A DNA stretch of 48,556 nt from Denitrificimonas halotolerans (GCF_034259425.1 NZ_JAXIVU010000018.1:1-48556); one strand, 5' to 3'. Counted from the first letter of the stretch, positions 1-9,326 are shown. Notes: generated by a model from the letters alone, not told the origin. Numbers and translations: made by a program.

Positions 1-218
1 CATGCTGTATACAATACCAGTACCAATCTATACTGCAAAGACTTCAGCAACCTGTTAAGAGGTTAAGAGGCTACTTACACAGCCCTGGCTATCCATCCCC
101 GCACTAAAAGTACGAGGTCTTACGCGATTTTGATAAGTTACTGCTGACTATTAACCAACATATTTAATAGATGGTGTATGCTGCATTGACTGTTTAATGG
201 TTGAGTTTGGAGATTGAA

Positions 219-485
219 ATGAGCGAGTCAACTCAGGTTGTGCATCATGCTGAACGACAGTGTTTTTTGGCAGATATTGATGGTTATGAGGCTGTACTAG
301 AATATCGCTTAGTCGGTGAGGATGCGATTGATATCCACCATACTTTTGTACCTAATGAACTGCGTGGTAAGGGGATTGCAGGTTTATTAGCTAAAGCAGC
401 GTTAGATTACGCAAAAGCGCAGCAGTTGAGTGTGATTCCGAGCTGTTCTTATATTGAAGTCTACTTACAGCGTCATCCACAATAA
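219..485 (+). CDS. Small GNAT-like N-acetyltransferase (YjdJ/NATD1 family)
   Basis: This 88-residue protein matches the short single-domain GNAT family (YjdJ-like, human NATD1-like). The acetyl-CoA loop is visible as ELRGKGIAGLLAKAAL at about residues 54-69, preceded by the strand DIHHTFVP and followed by a strand ending PSCSYIEVYL. Proteins of this family are about 90-100 residues, so it looks complete. I chose the ATG at 219 because GGAG lies six bases upstream; a TTG at 201 is in frame but lacks a good ribosome site. The substrate is unknown. It stands alone and converges on the DAHP synthase gene, sharing a hairpin with it. Nothing recognisable lies in bases 1-200. Confidence 0.8.
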   Translation: MSESTQVVHHAERQCFLADIDGYEAVLEYRLVGEDAIDIHHTFVPNELRGKGIAGLLAKAALDYAKAQQLSVIPSCSYIEVYLQRHPQ

Positions 486-515
486 ATTACTTGGTTTAAA
501 GCATATTTTAAGCTA

Positions 516-540
516 GTGCGCCCAGTAATGCTGGGCGCAC
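516..540. terminator. Hairpin terminator between convergent genes
   Basis: A perfect 10-bp inverted repeat (GTGCGCCCAG / CTGGGCGCAC) with a 5-base loop lies between the 3' ends of the GNAT gene (plus) and the DAHP synthase gene (minus). A short TTGTT follows on the plus side; there is no clear T-run on the minus side. It probably serves both genes. Confidence 0.65.
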
Positions 541-553
541 TTGTTAAACTGCA

Positions 554-1630
554 TCAGCTGCGTTTGCGTGTAGGCAAAACATCTTTGAGTTTATCACGCA
601 TTTGAAGAATACTCTTTTCAGTGGTTTCCCAGTCAATACAAGCATCTGTAATGGATACACCGTATTGTAACTGGCTGAGATCATCTCCAACAGGTTGATT
701 ACCCCAACCTAAATGGCTTTCGACCATTAAACTGCTAATGGATTGGTTACCGTCAACAATTTGATTGGTAATATTTTCCAAGACTAAAGGTTGGAGGGCT
801 GGGTCTTTATTGGAGTTGGCATGGCTGCAGTCGATCATAATGTTTTGTTTGATCTTAGCTTTATTCAGCTCTTGTTCACATAATGCGACACTGACAGAGT
901 CATAGTTAGGCTTGCCATTTCCTCCGCGTAAGACCACGTGGCCATAGCTATTCCCCTTAGTAGTTACGATAGAAACACCACCTTGCTGGTTAATACCTAA
1001 GAAACGGTGCGGGTTAGACACAGATTGTAGGGCATTAATGGCTACGGTTAAGCCACCATCGGTACCGTTTTTAAAACCAACAGCAGAAGATAAACCAGAA
1101 GCCATTTCACGGTGAGTTTGCGACTCGGTAGTACGTGCACCAATGGCGGACCAGCTGATCAGGTCTTGAAGGTATTGAGGTGAAATAGGGTCCAGTGCTT
1201 CGGTTGCCGTTGGCAAACCTTTTTCAGCAAGGTCAAGTAAGAGTTGACGTCCAATGTGTAGGCCATCTTCAATTTTGAAAGAATCATCGAGGTAAGGGTC
1301 GTTAATCAAACCTTTCCAACCTACTGTAGTACGCGGTTTTTCAAAGTACACACGCATGACTAAAAACAAGGTGTCGGATACTTTTTCTGCTAAAGCTTTT
1401 AGACGGTCAGCATATTCGTGCGCAGCTTTAACATCGTGAATTGAGCAAGGCCCAATTACTACAAATAAGCGATGATCTTTACCGTCTAAAATATCGCGAA
1501 CAACTTGGCGACCTTGGGCAACGGTATTCTGCGCACGCTCGCTCAGCGGCATTTTTTCTTTGAGCTGCTCTGGAGTGATTAAAGTCACGTTAGAAGCAAT
1601 ATTTAAATCATCGATCGGTAAATCAGCCAT
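554..1630 (-). CDS. Class I 3-deoxy-7-phosphoheptulonate (DAHP) synthase
   Basis: Condenses phosphoenolpyruvate with erythrose 4-phosphate, the first step of the shikimate pathway to aromatic amino acids. Family marks are VVIGPCSIHD near residue 60, MRVYFEKPRTTVGWKG, SAIGARTTESQTHRE, IMIDCSHANSNKD and VESHLGWGNQ. The metal-binding Cys, His, Glu and Asp positions appear to be present. I place the start at the ATG giving MADLPIDDLN (358 residues), matching the usual length of AroF/AroG enzymes (about 350-358). An in-frame GTG lies 21 bases upstream at 1651 but has no ribosome site. The sequence alone does not tell me whether it is the Tyr- or Phe-sensitive isozyme. It is a single-gene unit ending at the hairpin at 516-540. 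Confidence 0.93.
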   Translation of the reverse strand: MADLPIDDLNIASNVTLITPEQLKEKMPLSERAQNTVAQGRQVVRDILDGKDHRLFVVIGPCSIHDVKAAHEYADRLKALAEKVSDTLFLVMRVYFEKPRTTVGWKGLINDPYLDDSFKIEDGLHIGRQLLLDLAEKGLPTATEALDPISPQYLQDLISWSAIGARTTESQTHREMASGLSSAVGFKNGTDGGLTVAINALQSVSNPHRFLGINQQGGVSIVTTKGNSYGHVVLRGGNGKPNYDSVSVALCEQELNKAKIKQNIMIDCSHANSNKDPALQPLVLENITNQIVDGNQSISSLMVESHLGWGNQPVGDDLSQLQYGVSITDACIDWETTEKSILQMRDKLKDVLPTRKRS

Positions 1631-1790
1631 CGTTGTTGGTATCTCACTCACGGATTAGAAAAAAATGCTGAGCGGTACTGCTCAGCGCAATAAATTTAGC
1701 ATAAAAGCTATAAACCATACCGCTTTACCAGCAGTAACGAAAGACTCATGTCAGCATAAGTATATGCTACAGCGCTTTGATACGGGTGCT

Positions 1791-3443
1791 TTAGGGAGGA
1801 TAAAGCGGTGGTAGTTGTTCGTTATCATCGGTTTGAGAAGATTGAGCAAAGGATAATTGCAAAATGGCTTGCCACAGATCTTTACCCTGCCATGGAACGG
1901 TACTTTCACTGTAGAGTGCACTGTTTAATTGTTCTAGGGCTGTACTCAGGTTGGTATCACGGGCAGCCATATCAGCCAGTGTTTCAGTATGTTGGCGAGC
2001 CCAAGCATCCAGTGCTTGACGGGTGCTGTGTGGGTCATTGGCTAAGCATGCGCGTTTTAAGTCTTCCTGTAAGCTACGAGCACTTGGGGCATTGTGACTA
2101 ACAGGCGCAATAACAGCAGGTTGGTGTCGCGCTCGCCACCATAGCGCCAAAGCAAATACACTAAGCAGCATAAAGCATAGACTGAGCAATTGCCAAAAGA
2201 GGAGCTGCTGAGGATGAAGTAAAGCCCGGTTGTAATAAAGAGGGGAGGTGTCATTTGTTAAGGGGGCGGCTCTTGGAGCATCACTTTGAGCTGTAATGGA
2301 GAGATTCAAAGCATCAAGTTGAGCATACTCTAATTGGTCTGTAATAGTGTTCCACCAAGGAAGCTTAACCGCTGCAATTTTTTGCTGGCCGGATTGATGA
2401 AATACCAGTGCATGTCGTTCGCTGCGGCTACTGAATAAGCCATTTTCAGAAAATTTATGACTTAATAAAGGCTGATCAATATAAGTCTTGTAGTTATGGG
2501 TAGGGTTAGGGGCAAGAGAGGGTAACTGCGAGCTAGGTAGACCTTGAGCAGTTAGGGTTAGCAAGCGTGTTGCAGCGCTCCCTGTGGTAAGGATTGTGTC
2601 GAGTGAGGGCGTCCATTGTTGCTTGAGATCTAGTTGTTGTGCAGGTAACCAGACAGCATCTTTAGGGTAGATGTCGGGAATGGGTTTAACCTGCAGTGGA
2701 ATTTGTGCAGACTTTACTGTAATGCGTTGACCCGCTTGGGAGGCGAAGGGAGCTGTGGTGTTTGATCCAGATCCAGCAAAGGAAGCTGAGAATGTCTGAG
2801 ATGGAATAGTAAAATCACCACTTTGCTGCGGGAAAATAGCATAGTTAAATTCAATAACACCATGACGCACTCCGTTGATATGTTGCTCAAAAGCATGGGG
2901 TTTGCCCAGTTGTTCAACTCGGGCGTTATCAATCAGTAACGGTGTGAGATTACCATCAGCAAATAAAGGAACAGCATGGTAGACCCTTAAAGTGAGTAAC
3001 AGTTGTGCTTGGACATAAACTGATTCATGTTGAAGCTGTGAGTCAATATATACGGGTTCTAGGGTAGGCAAACCTGCGTCTTTAGCCTCTCGGATGGTTA
3101 AGTTGATCGGAGCGCTATTAAGTTCACCTAAACTGATTGGTGGAATGACGACAAAACCGGTTTGTTTGGGCAGTAGGGTTAAGATCCATTGAGTAACAGG
3201 GGGTTGTGGATCGGTAAAGCGGTTTACTTGTTTGCTAGATAATAAAGTAAAGTGAGATTGTAAAGGGGTGAGATCCGGAGTTAAAAATTGTGCAGTATCA
3301 TCTGACTCTAAAACTAGCTCAAAGCTTTCGCCAGCGTTGAGTTGAGTGCGGTCAACGCTGGCGGTAAAGCTTGCAGCATATACCGACGAGGCGCTTATAA
3401 AAAAAAGCAACAAGATATAAATATAGCTGCAACGTGGGATCAA
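1791..3443 (-). CDS. batD: BatD-like membrane protein (BatD / oxygen-tolerance family)
   Basis: Last gene of the moxR-bat operon. The 550-residue protein begins with a signal peptide (MIPRCSYIYILLLFFISASSVYA region) and then a long periplasmic beta-rich part starting ASFTASVDRTQLNAGESFEL, typical of BatD. Around residues 412-436 is one membrane segment (LLFWQLLSLCFMLLSVFALAL), followed by a cytoplasmic tail. The start overlaps the end of the preceding batB gene by four bases, which suggests translational coupling. BatD proteins act with the von Willebrand A proteins BatA/BatB and the MoxR ATPase in a poorly understood envelope or oxidative-stress function. The family assignment is good; the biochemical role is not known. 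Confidence 0.85.
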   Translation of the reverse strand: MIPRCSYIYILLLFFISASSVYAASFTASVDRTQLNAGESFELVLESDDTAQFLTPDLTPLQSHFTLLSSKQVNRFTDPQPPVTQWILTLLPKQTGFVVIPPISLGELNSAPINLTIREAKDAGLPTLEPVYIDSQLQHESVYVQAQLLLTLRVYHAVPLFADGNLTPLLIDNARVEQLGKPHAFEQHINGVRHGVIEFNYAIFPQQSGDFTIPSQTFSASFAGSGSNTTAPFASQAGQRITVKSAQIPLQVKPIPDIYPKDAVWLPAQQLDLKQQWTPSLDTILTTGSAATRLLTLTAQGLPSSQLPSLAPNPTHNYKTYIDQPLLSHKFSENGLFSSRSERHALVFHQSGQQKIAAVKLPWWNTITDQLEYAQLDALNLSITAQSDAPRAAPLTNDTSPLYYNRALLHPQQLLFWQLLSLCFMLLSVFALALWWRARHQPAVIAPVSHNAPSARSLQEDLKRACLANDPHSTRQALDAWARQHTETLADMAARDTNLSTALEQLNSALYSESTVPWQGKDLWQAILQLSFAQSSQTDDNEQLPPLYPP

Positions 3444-5143
3444 GGCGCATTCTCCTGCAAGCTTTGTTCGTACCAGAACTTGCGTTTTAATAACTCACTA
3501 GGATTGTCTGGGATTTGTTCAAGCCAACGTTCTAAGTGTAATTGAGATGGTGCTGATTCTGATTCGTTTGGGCTGTTTTTAATGTGTGGCACTGGCGTAG
3601 GACTACCCAAGGAATCAGTAACGCTATTCTGTGTAGGGGTAGAATTTTTATGGTCCATGGCCTGTGATGTGGTAGGGGCTGTTATGCTGCCTGCTGCATT
3701 TTCAGTAGGTAAACTAGGATTAGTGGCGGTTTTCTCGTTCTTGGTTTGTCTTTTCTGTGCTTTTAAGTGTTTATCAACCAAATTCAAATTGTATTGCGCA
3801 GCAAGTAACTCAGGGTTTTGTCGAAGTGCCTGTTCGTAGGCGATGGCAGCTTCTTGTAGCAAACCGGCTAAAGCTAAGGCGTTGCCGCGGTTATAATGAG
3901 CTTGCGGGGTGTTGATTTGTTCATATAAATTTGCGGCAGCTATATAGTCTTCAGCTAAGTAGAGTGCTGTAGCGCGCCATTGTAGATCGTTAAAATATTC
4001 TGCAGCCTGCTTAGGGGTATGTTCAAGCAGTTTGGCAGCTTGTTGGTCTGATCGTAACCAGAGTTCATTTAGGCTTAAAGCAAAGACTTGCGTTGGCGGT
4101 GCAAAGCAGAGCAGCAGTACCAGTAAGCTCCCACGACGGGCAAATAGTAGGGTAAGTAACAATACAGGCAGGACTAGCCAATATCCTTGATCTTGCAGGG
4201 TTGGTTTTTGTTCTTTTAAGGTAGTGGTAAAGTTGTTTTGAGTCGAGTTAAATAATCCCAACTCATTAAGGTCACTGGCATCATATCTAAGTTGGGTGTA
4301 AGGACTATTTGTCCGCTGGCTAAGTAGCTGTAAAGAAACTTCATTGAGACGACTGAGGACAATTGCCCCGTCATTATCAGTCATGAAATGCCCCTGCTGT
4401 GCATTAGAAGTGGAATCAGGCTCAATGATAGGTGCACCTGCAGTACTGCCCACGCCTATAATTTTCAATGCGATGGGCTGACGTTTAAGTAACTTTTCTA
4501 TGGTATTTAGTTCGAGAGAAGTAATCCCAGTACTGAACAGTAACACTTGTCCCTTGCCTTGAGCGCCATGCCGTAATAGTTCGATCGCCCGCTGAATAGC
4601 AAGGTCTGCGCGTTGGCCTGGCTTAGGCATTAGGTCGGGACGTAGTGCCTGTAAGAGGTTCTGGCTGGTAACTAGGTCATTACTCAGTGGAACTAAAGTG
4701 TGAGGGCTACCAGCATAAACGACAATACTGCTATAGGCGCTCTGTCGCAGCCGGAGTAGTTCCATAACCTTGCTTTGTACATGATGCAAACGGCTAGGAG
4801 GTAAGTCATTGGCGAGCAGATCTGGGGTGAGCTGAATTACTATGATGAGTGGTGCAAAGTATTGCTCTTGTGAAGTTTGTTTAGTGTATGTATGCCAGTT
4901 TGGGCCTAATAGAGCCAAGAGACTTATAAACCAAGCAGTGCCTAATAACCAGTAACGGCGTTTACTTTTTTTTTCATTGTATTGAGTGAGTAAGGCCGAA
5001 TGGAAGGCCTTAGGTAGAAAAAAATGCCAGTTGCTCTGAATTTTATGTGCTTTGTAGAACGCGATAATCAAGAGGAGTATTACGGGAAAACCCGCAAGCC
5101 AATATAAACGTGTCCACTGAGGCCAGTAATCAAATAATTCCAT
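3440..5143 (-). CDS. batB: BatB/BatC-type protein: degenerate VWA domain fused to TPR repeats
   Basis: A 567-residue protein with two N-terminal membrane segments (about 13-30 and 66-80), a VWA-like domain (about 97-300), a membrane segment near 340-370, TPR repeats (about 395-470, including ALYLAEDYIAAANLYEQI and HYNRGNALALAGLLQEAAIA) and a polar Ser/Thr/Pro/Asn-rich tail. The start is set by the TAATG overlap with the batA stop; an upstream in-frame ATG would lie inside batA. In BatB relatives the first metal motif reads D-L-S-x-S. Here the equivalent positions are Q104, T106 and D108, and the later TDG motif reads S204-T205-G206. The domain therefore probably does not bind metal as BatA does. 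The fold call rests on the surrounding pattern (LPPSRL, PLSND, GKGQVLLFSTG) and on the operon. Confidence 0.85.
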   Translation of the reverse strand: MELFDYWPQWTRLYWLAGFPVILLLIIAFYKAHKIQSNWHFFLPKAFHSALLTQYNEKKSKRRYWLLGTAWFISLLALLGPNWHTYTKQTSQEQYFAPLIIVIQLTPDLLANDLPPSRLHHVQSKVMELLRLRQSAYSSIVVYAGSPHTLVPLSNDLVTSQNLLQALRPDLMPKPGQRADLAIQRAIELLRHGAQGKGQVLLFSTGITSLELNTIEKLLKRQPIALKIIGVGSTAGAPIIEPDSTSNAQQGHFMTDNDGAIVLSRLNEVSLQLLSQRTNSPYTQLRYDASDLNELGLFNSTQNNFTTTLKEQKPTLQDQGYWLVLPVLLLTLLFARRGSLLVLLLCFAPPTQVFALSLNELWLRSDQQAAKLLEHTPKQAAEYFNDLQWRATALYLAEDYIAAANLYEQINTPQAHYNRGNALALAGLLQEAAIAYEQALRQNPELLAAQYNLNLVDKHLKAQKRQTKNEKTATNPSLPTENAAGSITAPTTSQAMDHKNSTPTQNSVTDSLGSPTPVPHIKNSPNESESAPSQLHLERWLEQIPDNPSELLKRKFWYEQSLQENAP

Positions 5144-6153
5144 TATGATTGCTCCTGCGGACCACGTTGAGTGCGTAGTGTATGTAAAATATGTAACAGG
5201 ACCAAGATCATACTTAATATCAAGGCTATCGCTAAAGGCCAATGGTAAAGCTCAAGCGTGTTATGTTGAGTGGAGTGAGTGTAAGTGTGAGGTTCTAATT
5301 GACTGAGTTTAAATTGTAAATCAGTAAAGTCCTCGCTACTGGTGATATGAAAATATTGTCCTGCAGTATGCAGAGCAATATTTTTTAAGGTTTTCTCGTC
5401 GAGCTCTAAACTCGAACTGTTCATGAGGGGGTCTAGACTGCTGTCGTATCGACTGCCGATGCCTACGGTATAAATTTTAATTTGATAATCAGCAGCTAGT
5501 TGTGCTGCCGCATTTGGAGACATCACCCCGCTGTTGTTGGCACCGTCAGTAATCAGCAATAAGACGCGTTGATCGGCAGGGTGTTGGCGCAAGCGTTTAA
5601 TGGCCAAACCGAGAGCATCTCCAATGGCTGTAGTGTTACCAGCAATGCCAGCTTGTGCTTCTTGTATCCAAGTGAGTAAGCTCTGATGGTCATAGGTGAG
5701 CGGCGCTTGTAAGTAGGCTTGGCTACCAAACAAAATTAAGCCTAAGCGGTCACCATCGCGTTGTTGAATAAAGTTTTTCAGCCATTGTTTGACAAAATCT
5801 ATACGAGAAATACTGTGGCCATTTAAGGTTAAATCGCTGTAGAGCATGGAGTTTGAAACGTCCATTGCAATCAGTAAATCACGTCCAGAAGTAGGGCGCG
5901 ACTCGTGTTCATCGTTCCACTGCGGACGCGCAGCTGCACTGATCAGTAATAACCAAAGAACTAGATAAATAATGTTAGAGGTTTTTAAATGTGCGAATTT
6001 GTTGCGCTTATTGCTACGCTGTAAAAGTTCTAATTCATTATAAAAGGGCACATGCAAAGCGGTACTTTGTTGCGGTACTGGCGGTGTGAAGGTGCGGATG
6101 AACCAAGGTAATGGTAGTAGTAAAAATAACCAAGGCCAAGCAAACTCAAACAT
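5143..6153 (-). CDS. batA: BatA-type von Willebrand factor A domain membrane protein
   Basis: A 336-residue protein with an N-terminal membrane segment (FAWPWLFLLLPLPWFI), a second near residues 60-75, a VWA domain and a C-terminal membrane segment (about 307-325). The MIDAS metal site is complete: D98-V-S100-N-S102, a Thr in GNTTAIGDA near 174, and ITDGANNSG with D203. I chose the ATG giving MFEFAWPW, which overlaps the DUF4381 stop by eight bases; the longer reading frame upstream is just DUF4381 sequence in another frame. It is coupled to batB downstream by TAATG. BatA and BatB proteins are thought to form a membrane complex handled by the MoxR ATPase encoded upstream. Confidence 0.9.
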   Translation of the reverse strand: MFEFAWPWLFLLLPLPWFIRTFTPPVPQQSTALHVPFYNELELLQRSNKRNKFAHLKTSNIIYLVLWLLLISAAARPQWNDEHESRPTSGRDLLIAMDVSNSMLYSDLTLNGHSISRIDFVKQWLKNFIQQRDGDRLGLILFGSQAYLQAPLTYDHQSLLTWIQEAQAGIAGNTTAIGDALGLAIKRLRQHPADQRVLLLITDGANNSGVMSPNAAAQLAADYQIKIYTVGIGSRYDSSLDPLMNSSSLELDEKTLKNIALHTAGQYFHITSSEDFTDLQFKLSQLEPHTYTHSTQHNTLELYHWPLAIALILSMILVLLHILHTLRTQRGPQEQS

Positions 6154-6628
6154 ACTTACGAATCCAGGTTTCGATGGCCTGTTGCAGTTGAGTGATAGAT
6201 TTATCGTCCAAGCGGCAATCAGGTTGATACGCACCGTGCACTAAAATCATCCAGCGAGTGAGTCCTGCCGCAGGGCAGCGGCTGTCTAAAAAAGCAAGCC
6301 ACTCACGACCACTTAAAGTGTGACTGGCATAGTCGGGGTAGTGTGTAGCGCAAATGCGTTTTAATAGTTGGTTCAGTTGCTGCAACCAAGGACCTGCTTG
6401 TTGGCCGCCGAAGGGCTTATCAAGGGCATAGAGTTCTTGCAACGCGCTGGCACGTAGGGGGTCGATCAAATTGCCTTGACATTTCAATGTGCGTCGACGT
6501 AACAGATAATGCCAACCAATTAAGAGGGCAACCAAGAGCAGGGTGAGTAACCACCAGCCGATAGCAGGTGGCCACCAACTCACAGGGGGCGGCAGTATAA
6601 TAGGCTGTAACTGCTCAAGAGTAATCAT
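6146..6628 (-). CDS. DUF4381 domain membrane protein of the moxR-bat operon
   Basis: A 160-residue protein opening with the typical DUF4381 stretch LEQLQPIILPPPVSWWPPAIGWW, then one strong membrane segment (about 23-42) followed by RRR, and a soluble helical tail with SGREWLAFLDSRC. It overlaps the DUF58 gene upstream by four bases (ATGA) and batA downstream by eight. It is found almost only in MoxR/Bat operons; its biochemical role is unknown. Confidence 0.87.
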   Translation of the reverse strand: MITLEQLQPIILPPPVSWWPPAIGWWLLTLLLVALLIGWHYLLRRRTLKCQGNLIDPLRASALQELYALDKPFGGQQAGPWLQQLNQLLKRICATHYPDYASHTLSGREWLAFLDSRCPAAGLTRWMILVHGAYQPDCRLDDKSITQLQQAIETWIRKYV

Positions 6629-7566
6629 GACGTATTCCTCGCAGGAGGCGTAGGTACTGTGCTGAAAGTTTGTAGCTGTTTAAGTAGCGGGTACTGTGTA
6701 CTCAAAGGGAGTAAAGGTGAGTTTAGTTGTAAGGCTAGTTCTTGCCAAACAGCTTGGTAGTGTGCACCTATTGCTTGCCATTTATGACGTAATTCAGGAT
6801 TTTCTGTGCGCATATTTAGGCTGCGCACTCCCATTGCGAAGCGGCTTTGCCGCAACTCGGGCAGGGCGTGCTCGAGAGGATCGGACAGAGGGAGTAGAAT
6901 AAGTTCAGCATGTTTTGCAAGGCGTTTCAATAACTGTGCAGTATCTTCATTTAAATGTCGTTCATTGCAAATTAATATAATCAACCCGCCAGGTCGAGTG
7001 AGCCGTTGAGCCTGTTGTAAAGCATGCGGTAACGGGTTATTCAATTGTTTTACCATGGGTTGCTGCAAAGCTTGGTTGGCTTCGCTTATAGCTTGCAATA
7101 AATGCAAAACACTTTGCCGGCTTCGTTGTGGGGGGATATGTTGTACGTTATTTTCATCGAAGACTAAGCCGCCAACGCGATCATTGTTCTTTAAGCTGGC
7201 CCAAGCAAATAAAGCAGCTACTTGTGCTGCTAAAACAGACTTAAAACAACCAGTGCTGGCAAAAAAAAGGTGTAAGCTTTGTTCGACCAAAATATAGGTT
7301 GGACGCTCTCGTTCCTCATGAAACACCTTGGTATGCACTTCACCTGTGCGTGCGGTGACACGCCAGTCAATACTGCGGGCGTCATCACCTGTTTGGTAGG
7401 CACGAACCTGGTCAAAATCCATACCGCGACCACGTAAGCGTGAGCGGTGTATGCCTAGTAGTGCACTATGTTGTAAAGGCGGATTGAAAATCGCGATTTT
7501 ATCTAAATAATGTCGCACCTCCAACAAGTGTTGTAGGTTAATATGGATACGCCCTTGCACGTCCAT
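6625..7566 (-). CDS. DUF58 domain protein (MoxR-associated)
   Basis: A 313-residue soluble protein with the DUF58 signature RGRGMDFDQVRAYQTGDDAR (about 46-65) followed by IDWRVTARTGEVHTKVFHEE. The remainder has a VWA-like arrangement (PTYILVEQS, then GGLIILICNE). Start and stop are both overlapped by neighbours: the ATG shares its A with the moxR stop, and the stop overlaps the DUF4381 start. DUF58 proteins are regular partners of MoxR AAA+ ATPases and probably act as the adaptor or client-loading component; that role is inferred from the family. Confidence 0.9.
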   Translation of the reverse strand: MDVQGRIHINLQHLLEVRHYLDKIAIFNPPLQHSALLGIHRSRLRGRGMDFDQVRAYQTGDDARSIDWRVTARTGEVHTKVFHEERERPTYILVEQSLHLFFASTGCFKSVLAAQVAALFAWASLKNNDRVGGLVFDENNVQHIPPQRSRQSVLHLLQAISEANQALQQPMVKQLNNPLPHALQQAQRLTRPGGLIILICNERHLNEDTAQLLKRLAKHAELILLPLSDPLEHALPELRQSRFAMGVRSLNMRTENPELRHKWQAIGAHYQAVWQELALQLNSPLLPLSTQYPLLKQLQTFSTVPTPPARNTS

Positions 7567-8540
7567 TAAGCAACCGCAACTACATTTAACAAATGTTGTA
7601 GCACTTGATCTTGGTCCATGCCGGATGCTTCTGCTTCAAAAGATAAAATAATGCGGTGGCGTAAGCAGTCAAAGAGCACCGCTTGTATATCCTCAGGGCT
7701 TACAAAATCTCGTCCTGCTAGCCAAGCATGTGCACGGGCACAGGTATCAATGGCAATGGAGCCGCGAGGACTGGCTCCAAAACGTATCCATTTGGCTAGG
7801 TCGACATCAAATTTGGCTGGAGTACGGGTGGCAATGACTAATTGGACTAAGTACTCTTCCATTGCATCGGCCATATATAAGTTAAGGATTTCTGTTCGGG
7901 CGGCGTTGATAGCTTCTTGACTAAGCTTGTCTGGCGGTTGTGGTGTACCCTGTAATGCTGTACCGCGTGCTTGTTGTAGAATTTTACGTTCGATGTGTGC
8001 GTCAGGAAAACCGATTTTAATATGCATTAAAAAACGATCGAGTTGAGCTTCAGGTAAGGGGTATGTGCCTTCTTGCTCGATTGGATTTTGTGTTGCCATC
8101 ACTAAAAATAAATCAGGTAGATTATAGGTATGGTTGCCTATGCTGACCTGGTGTTCAGCCATGGCTTCCAGTAGTGCTGATTGTACTTTGGCGGGCGCGC
8201 GGTTGATTTCATCGGCTAAAATTAAATTATGAAAAACCGGTCCTTGCTGAAACTCAAATAAACCGCTTTCGGGACGGTAAATATCAGTTCCTGTGATATC
8301 TGAAGGCAGTAAGTCAGGGGTGAATTGAATGCGCTGAAAGCTGGCTTCTAACCCTTCGGCTAGGTGTTTAATGGCTTTGGTTTTAGCCAGACCGGGCGCA
8401 CCTTCTACCAAAAGATGGCCGTCTGCCAGTAGAGCAATAAGTAAGCGATCCACTAAGCGTTCTTGGCCAAGGACTTGGCTAGTCAAATAATTACGCAAAG
8501 CAAGTAAGGCTTTATGAGCTGACATAGGTTGCCGTTCCAT
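7566..8540 (-). CDS. moxR: MoxR-family AAA+ ATPase
   Basis: First gene of the moxR-bat operon; 324 residues. Walker A is GAPGLAKT (47-54), Walker B ends LILADE (D110-E111) followed by INRAPAKVQSALLEAM, with sensor region MATQNPIEQEGTYPLPEAQL. The C-terminal lid includes RFGASPRGSIAIDTCARAHA, typical of the MoxR Proper subgroup. MoxR ATPases act as chaperones that mature or remodel metal-dependent VWA proteins, fitting BatA and BatB downstream. Start choice is open: the ATG at 8540 (MERQPMSAHK) or the ATG at 8525 (MSAHKALLAL), which has GGAA about nine bases upstream and aligns better with relatives. The five genes that follow all overlap, so a promoter in 8541-8616 probably drives all six. 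Confidence 0.93.
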   Translation of the reverse strand: MERQPMSAHKALLALRNYLTSQVLGQERLVDRLLIALLADGHLLVEGAPGLAKTKAIKHLAEGLEASFQRIQFTPDLLPSDITGTDIYRPESGLFEFQQGPVFHNLILADEINRAPAKVQSALLEAMAEHQVSIGNHTYNLPDLFLVMATQNPIEQEGTYPLPEAQLDRFLMHIKIGFPDAHIERKILQQARGTALQGTPQPPDKLSQEAINAARTEILNLYMADAMEEYLVQLVIATRTPAKFDVDLAKWIRFGASPRGSIAIDTCARAHAWLAGRDFVSPEDIQAVLFDCLRHRIILSFEAEASGMDQDQVLQHLLNVVAVA

Positions 8541-8616
8541 ACAGAATTCTAGTATGCAGTGTAATGCATATGTTTAATTTTTGGGTATGTACTTATGCAT
8601 TGACTCATGCGTCAGG

Positions 8617-9252
8617 TTAAAAGGTTGCAGGGCATTTAAAATTTAAGCGTCGTTTGTTAGTAGGGTGAGTAATGCTGAGCTCACTGGCATGCAAACAGAG
8701 ACGAGGGGCAGCAGTGAAGGCTAGCCTATGCGCGTACAGCGGGTCACCTAGTAAAGGGTGTCCGATAGCTTGCATGTGCACGCGTAGCTGATGGGAGCGC
8801 CCAGTGTAGGGCATGAGTTTGATGCGGCTGTAGGTTGGGTGACACTCTAACTTCTCCCAGTAAGTGAGAGCGTATTTACCTTGTATGTGGTCAATAATTT
8901 GTCGTGGTTTATTGGGTGGATCGTAACGCATTGGGAGTTCGATTTGCCCCTTATTAGCGCTGGGCTCTCCCCAACATAAGGCCGTGTAACCTTTTTTTAC
9001 TTCACGGTCTTGAAATTGGCGGGATAATTCACGATGGGCCTCAGGGTTTCTAGCAAGTATCATGAGCCCTGTAGTTTCCCAATCTAAGCGATGTACAATT
9101 AAAGCGTCAGGGTAGCCATTTTCTTGTAAGCGGGTGATGAGGCAGTCTTTATTGTCTTCAGCTCTGCCTGGAACTGAGAGTAATAAAGTGGGCTTATTGA
9201 CCACCAGGATTTGTGAATCTATATAGATAATTTCAATGCTGGACAGCGGCAT
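8617..9252 (-). CDS. rluA: RluA-type pseudouridine synthase (23S rRNA/tRNA)
   Basis: A 211-residue single-domain enzyme with the catalytic motif HRLDWETTG, where the Asp is the nucleophile. Other family blocks are VVNKPTLLLSVPGR, GRSHQLRVHMQAIGHPLLGDPLY and APRLCLHASELSITHP. There is no S4 domain, and the length is close to E. coli RluA (219), which modifies U746 of 23S rRNA and U32 of some tRNAs. The close match over the length supports RluA rather than RluC/RluD. It lies downstream of minE on the same strand, as in Pseudomonas, with a small hairpin (GGCGGC/GCCGCC, 9275-9292) between them. Confidence 0.88.
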   Translation of the reverse strand: MPLSSIEIIYIDSQILVVNKPTLLLSVPGRAEDNKDCLITRLQENGYPDALIVHRLDWETTGLMILARNPEAHRELSRQFQDREVKKGYTALCWGEPSANKGQIELPMRYDPPNKPRQIIDHIQGKYALTYWEKLECHPTYSRIKLMPYTGRSHQLRVHMQAIGHPLLGDPLYAHRLAFTAAPRLCLHASELSITHPTNKRRLNFKCPATF

Positions 9253-9326
9253 AATTAATCCTGTGAATCAATTCGGCGGCCCGAAAGCCGCCAAATATGA
9301 ACTGCAATATTGAGCCTGTAGATTGG

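Noticed and set aside
6154..6234. N-terminal extension of batA by 27 codons
   Set aside because: It is DUF4381 coding sequence read in another frame; the BatA family starts at the membrane segment beginning MFEFAW.
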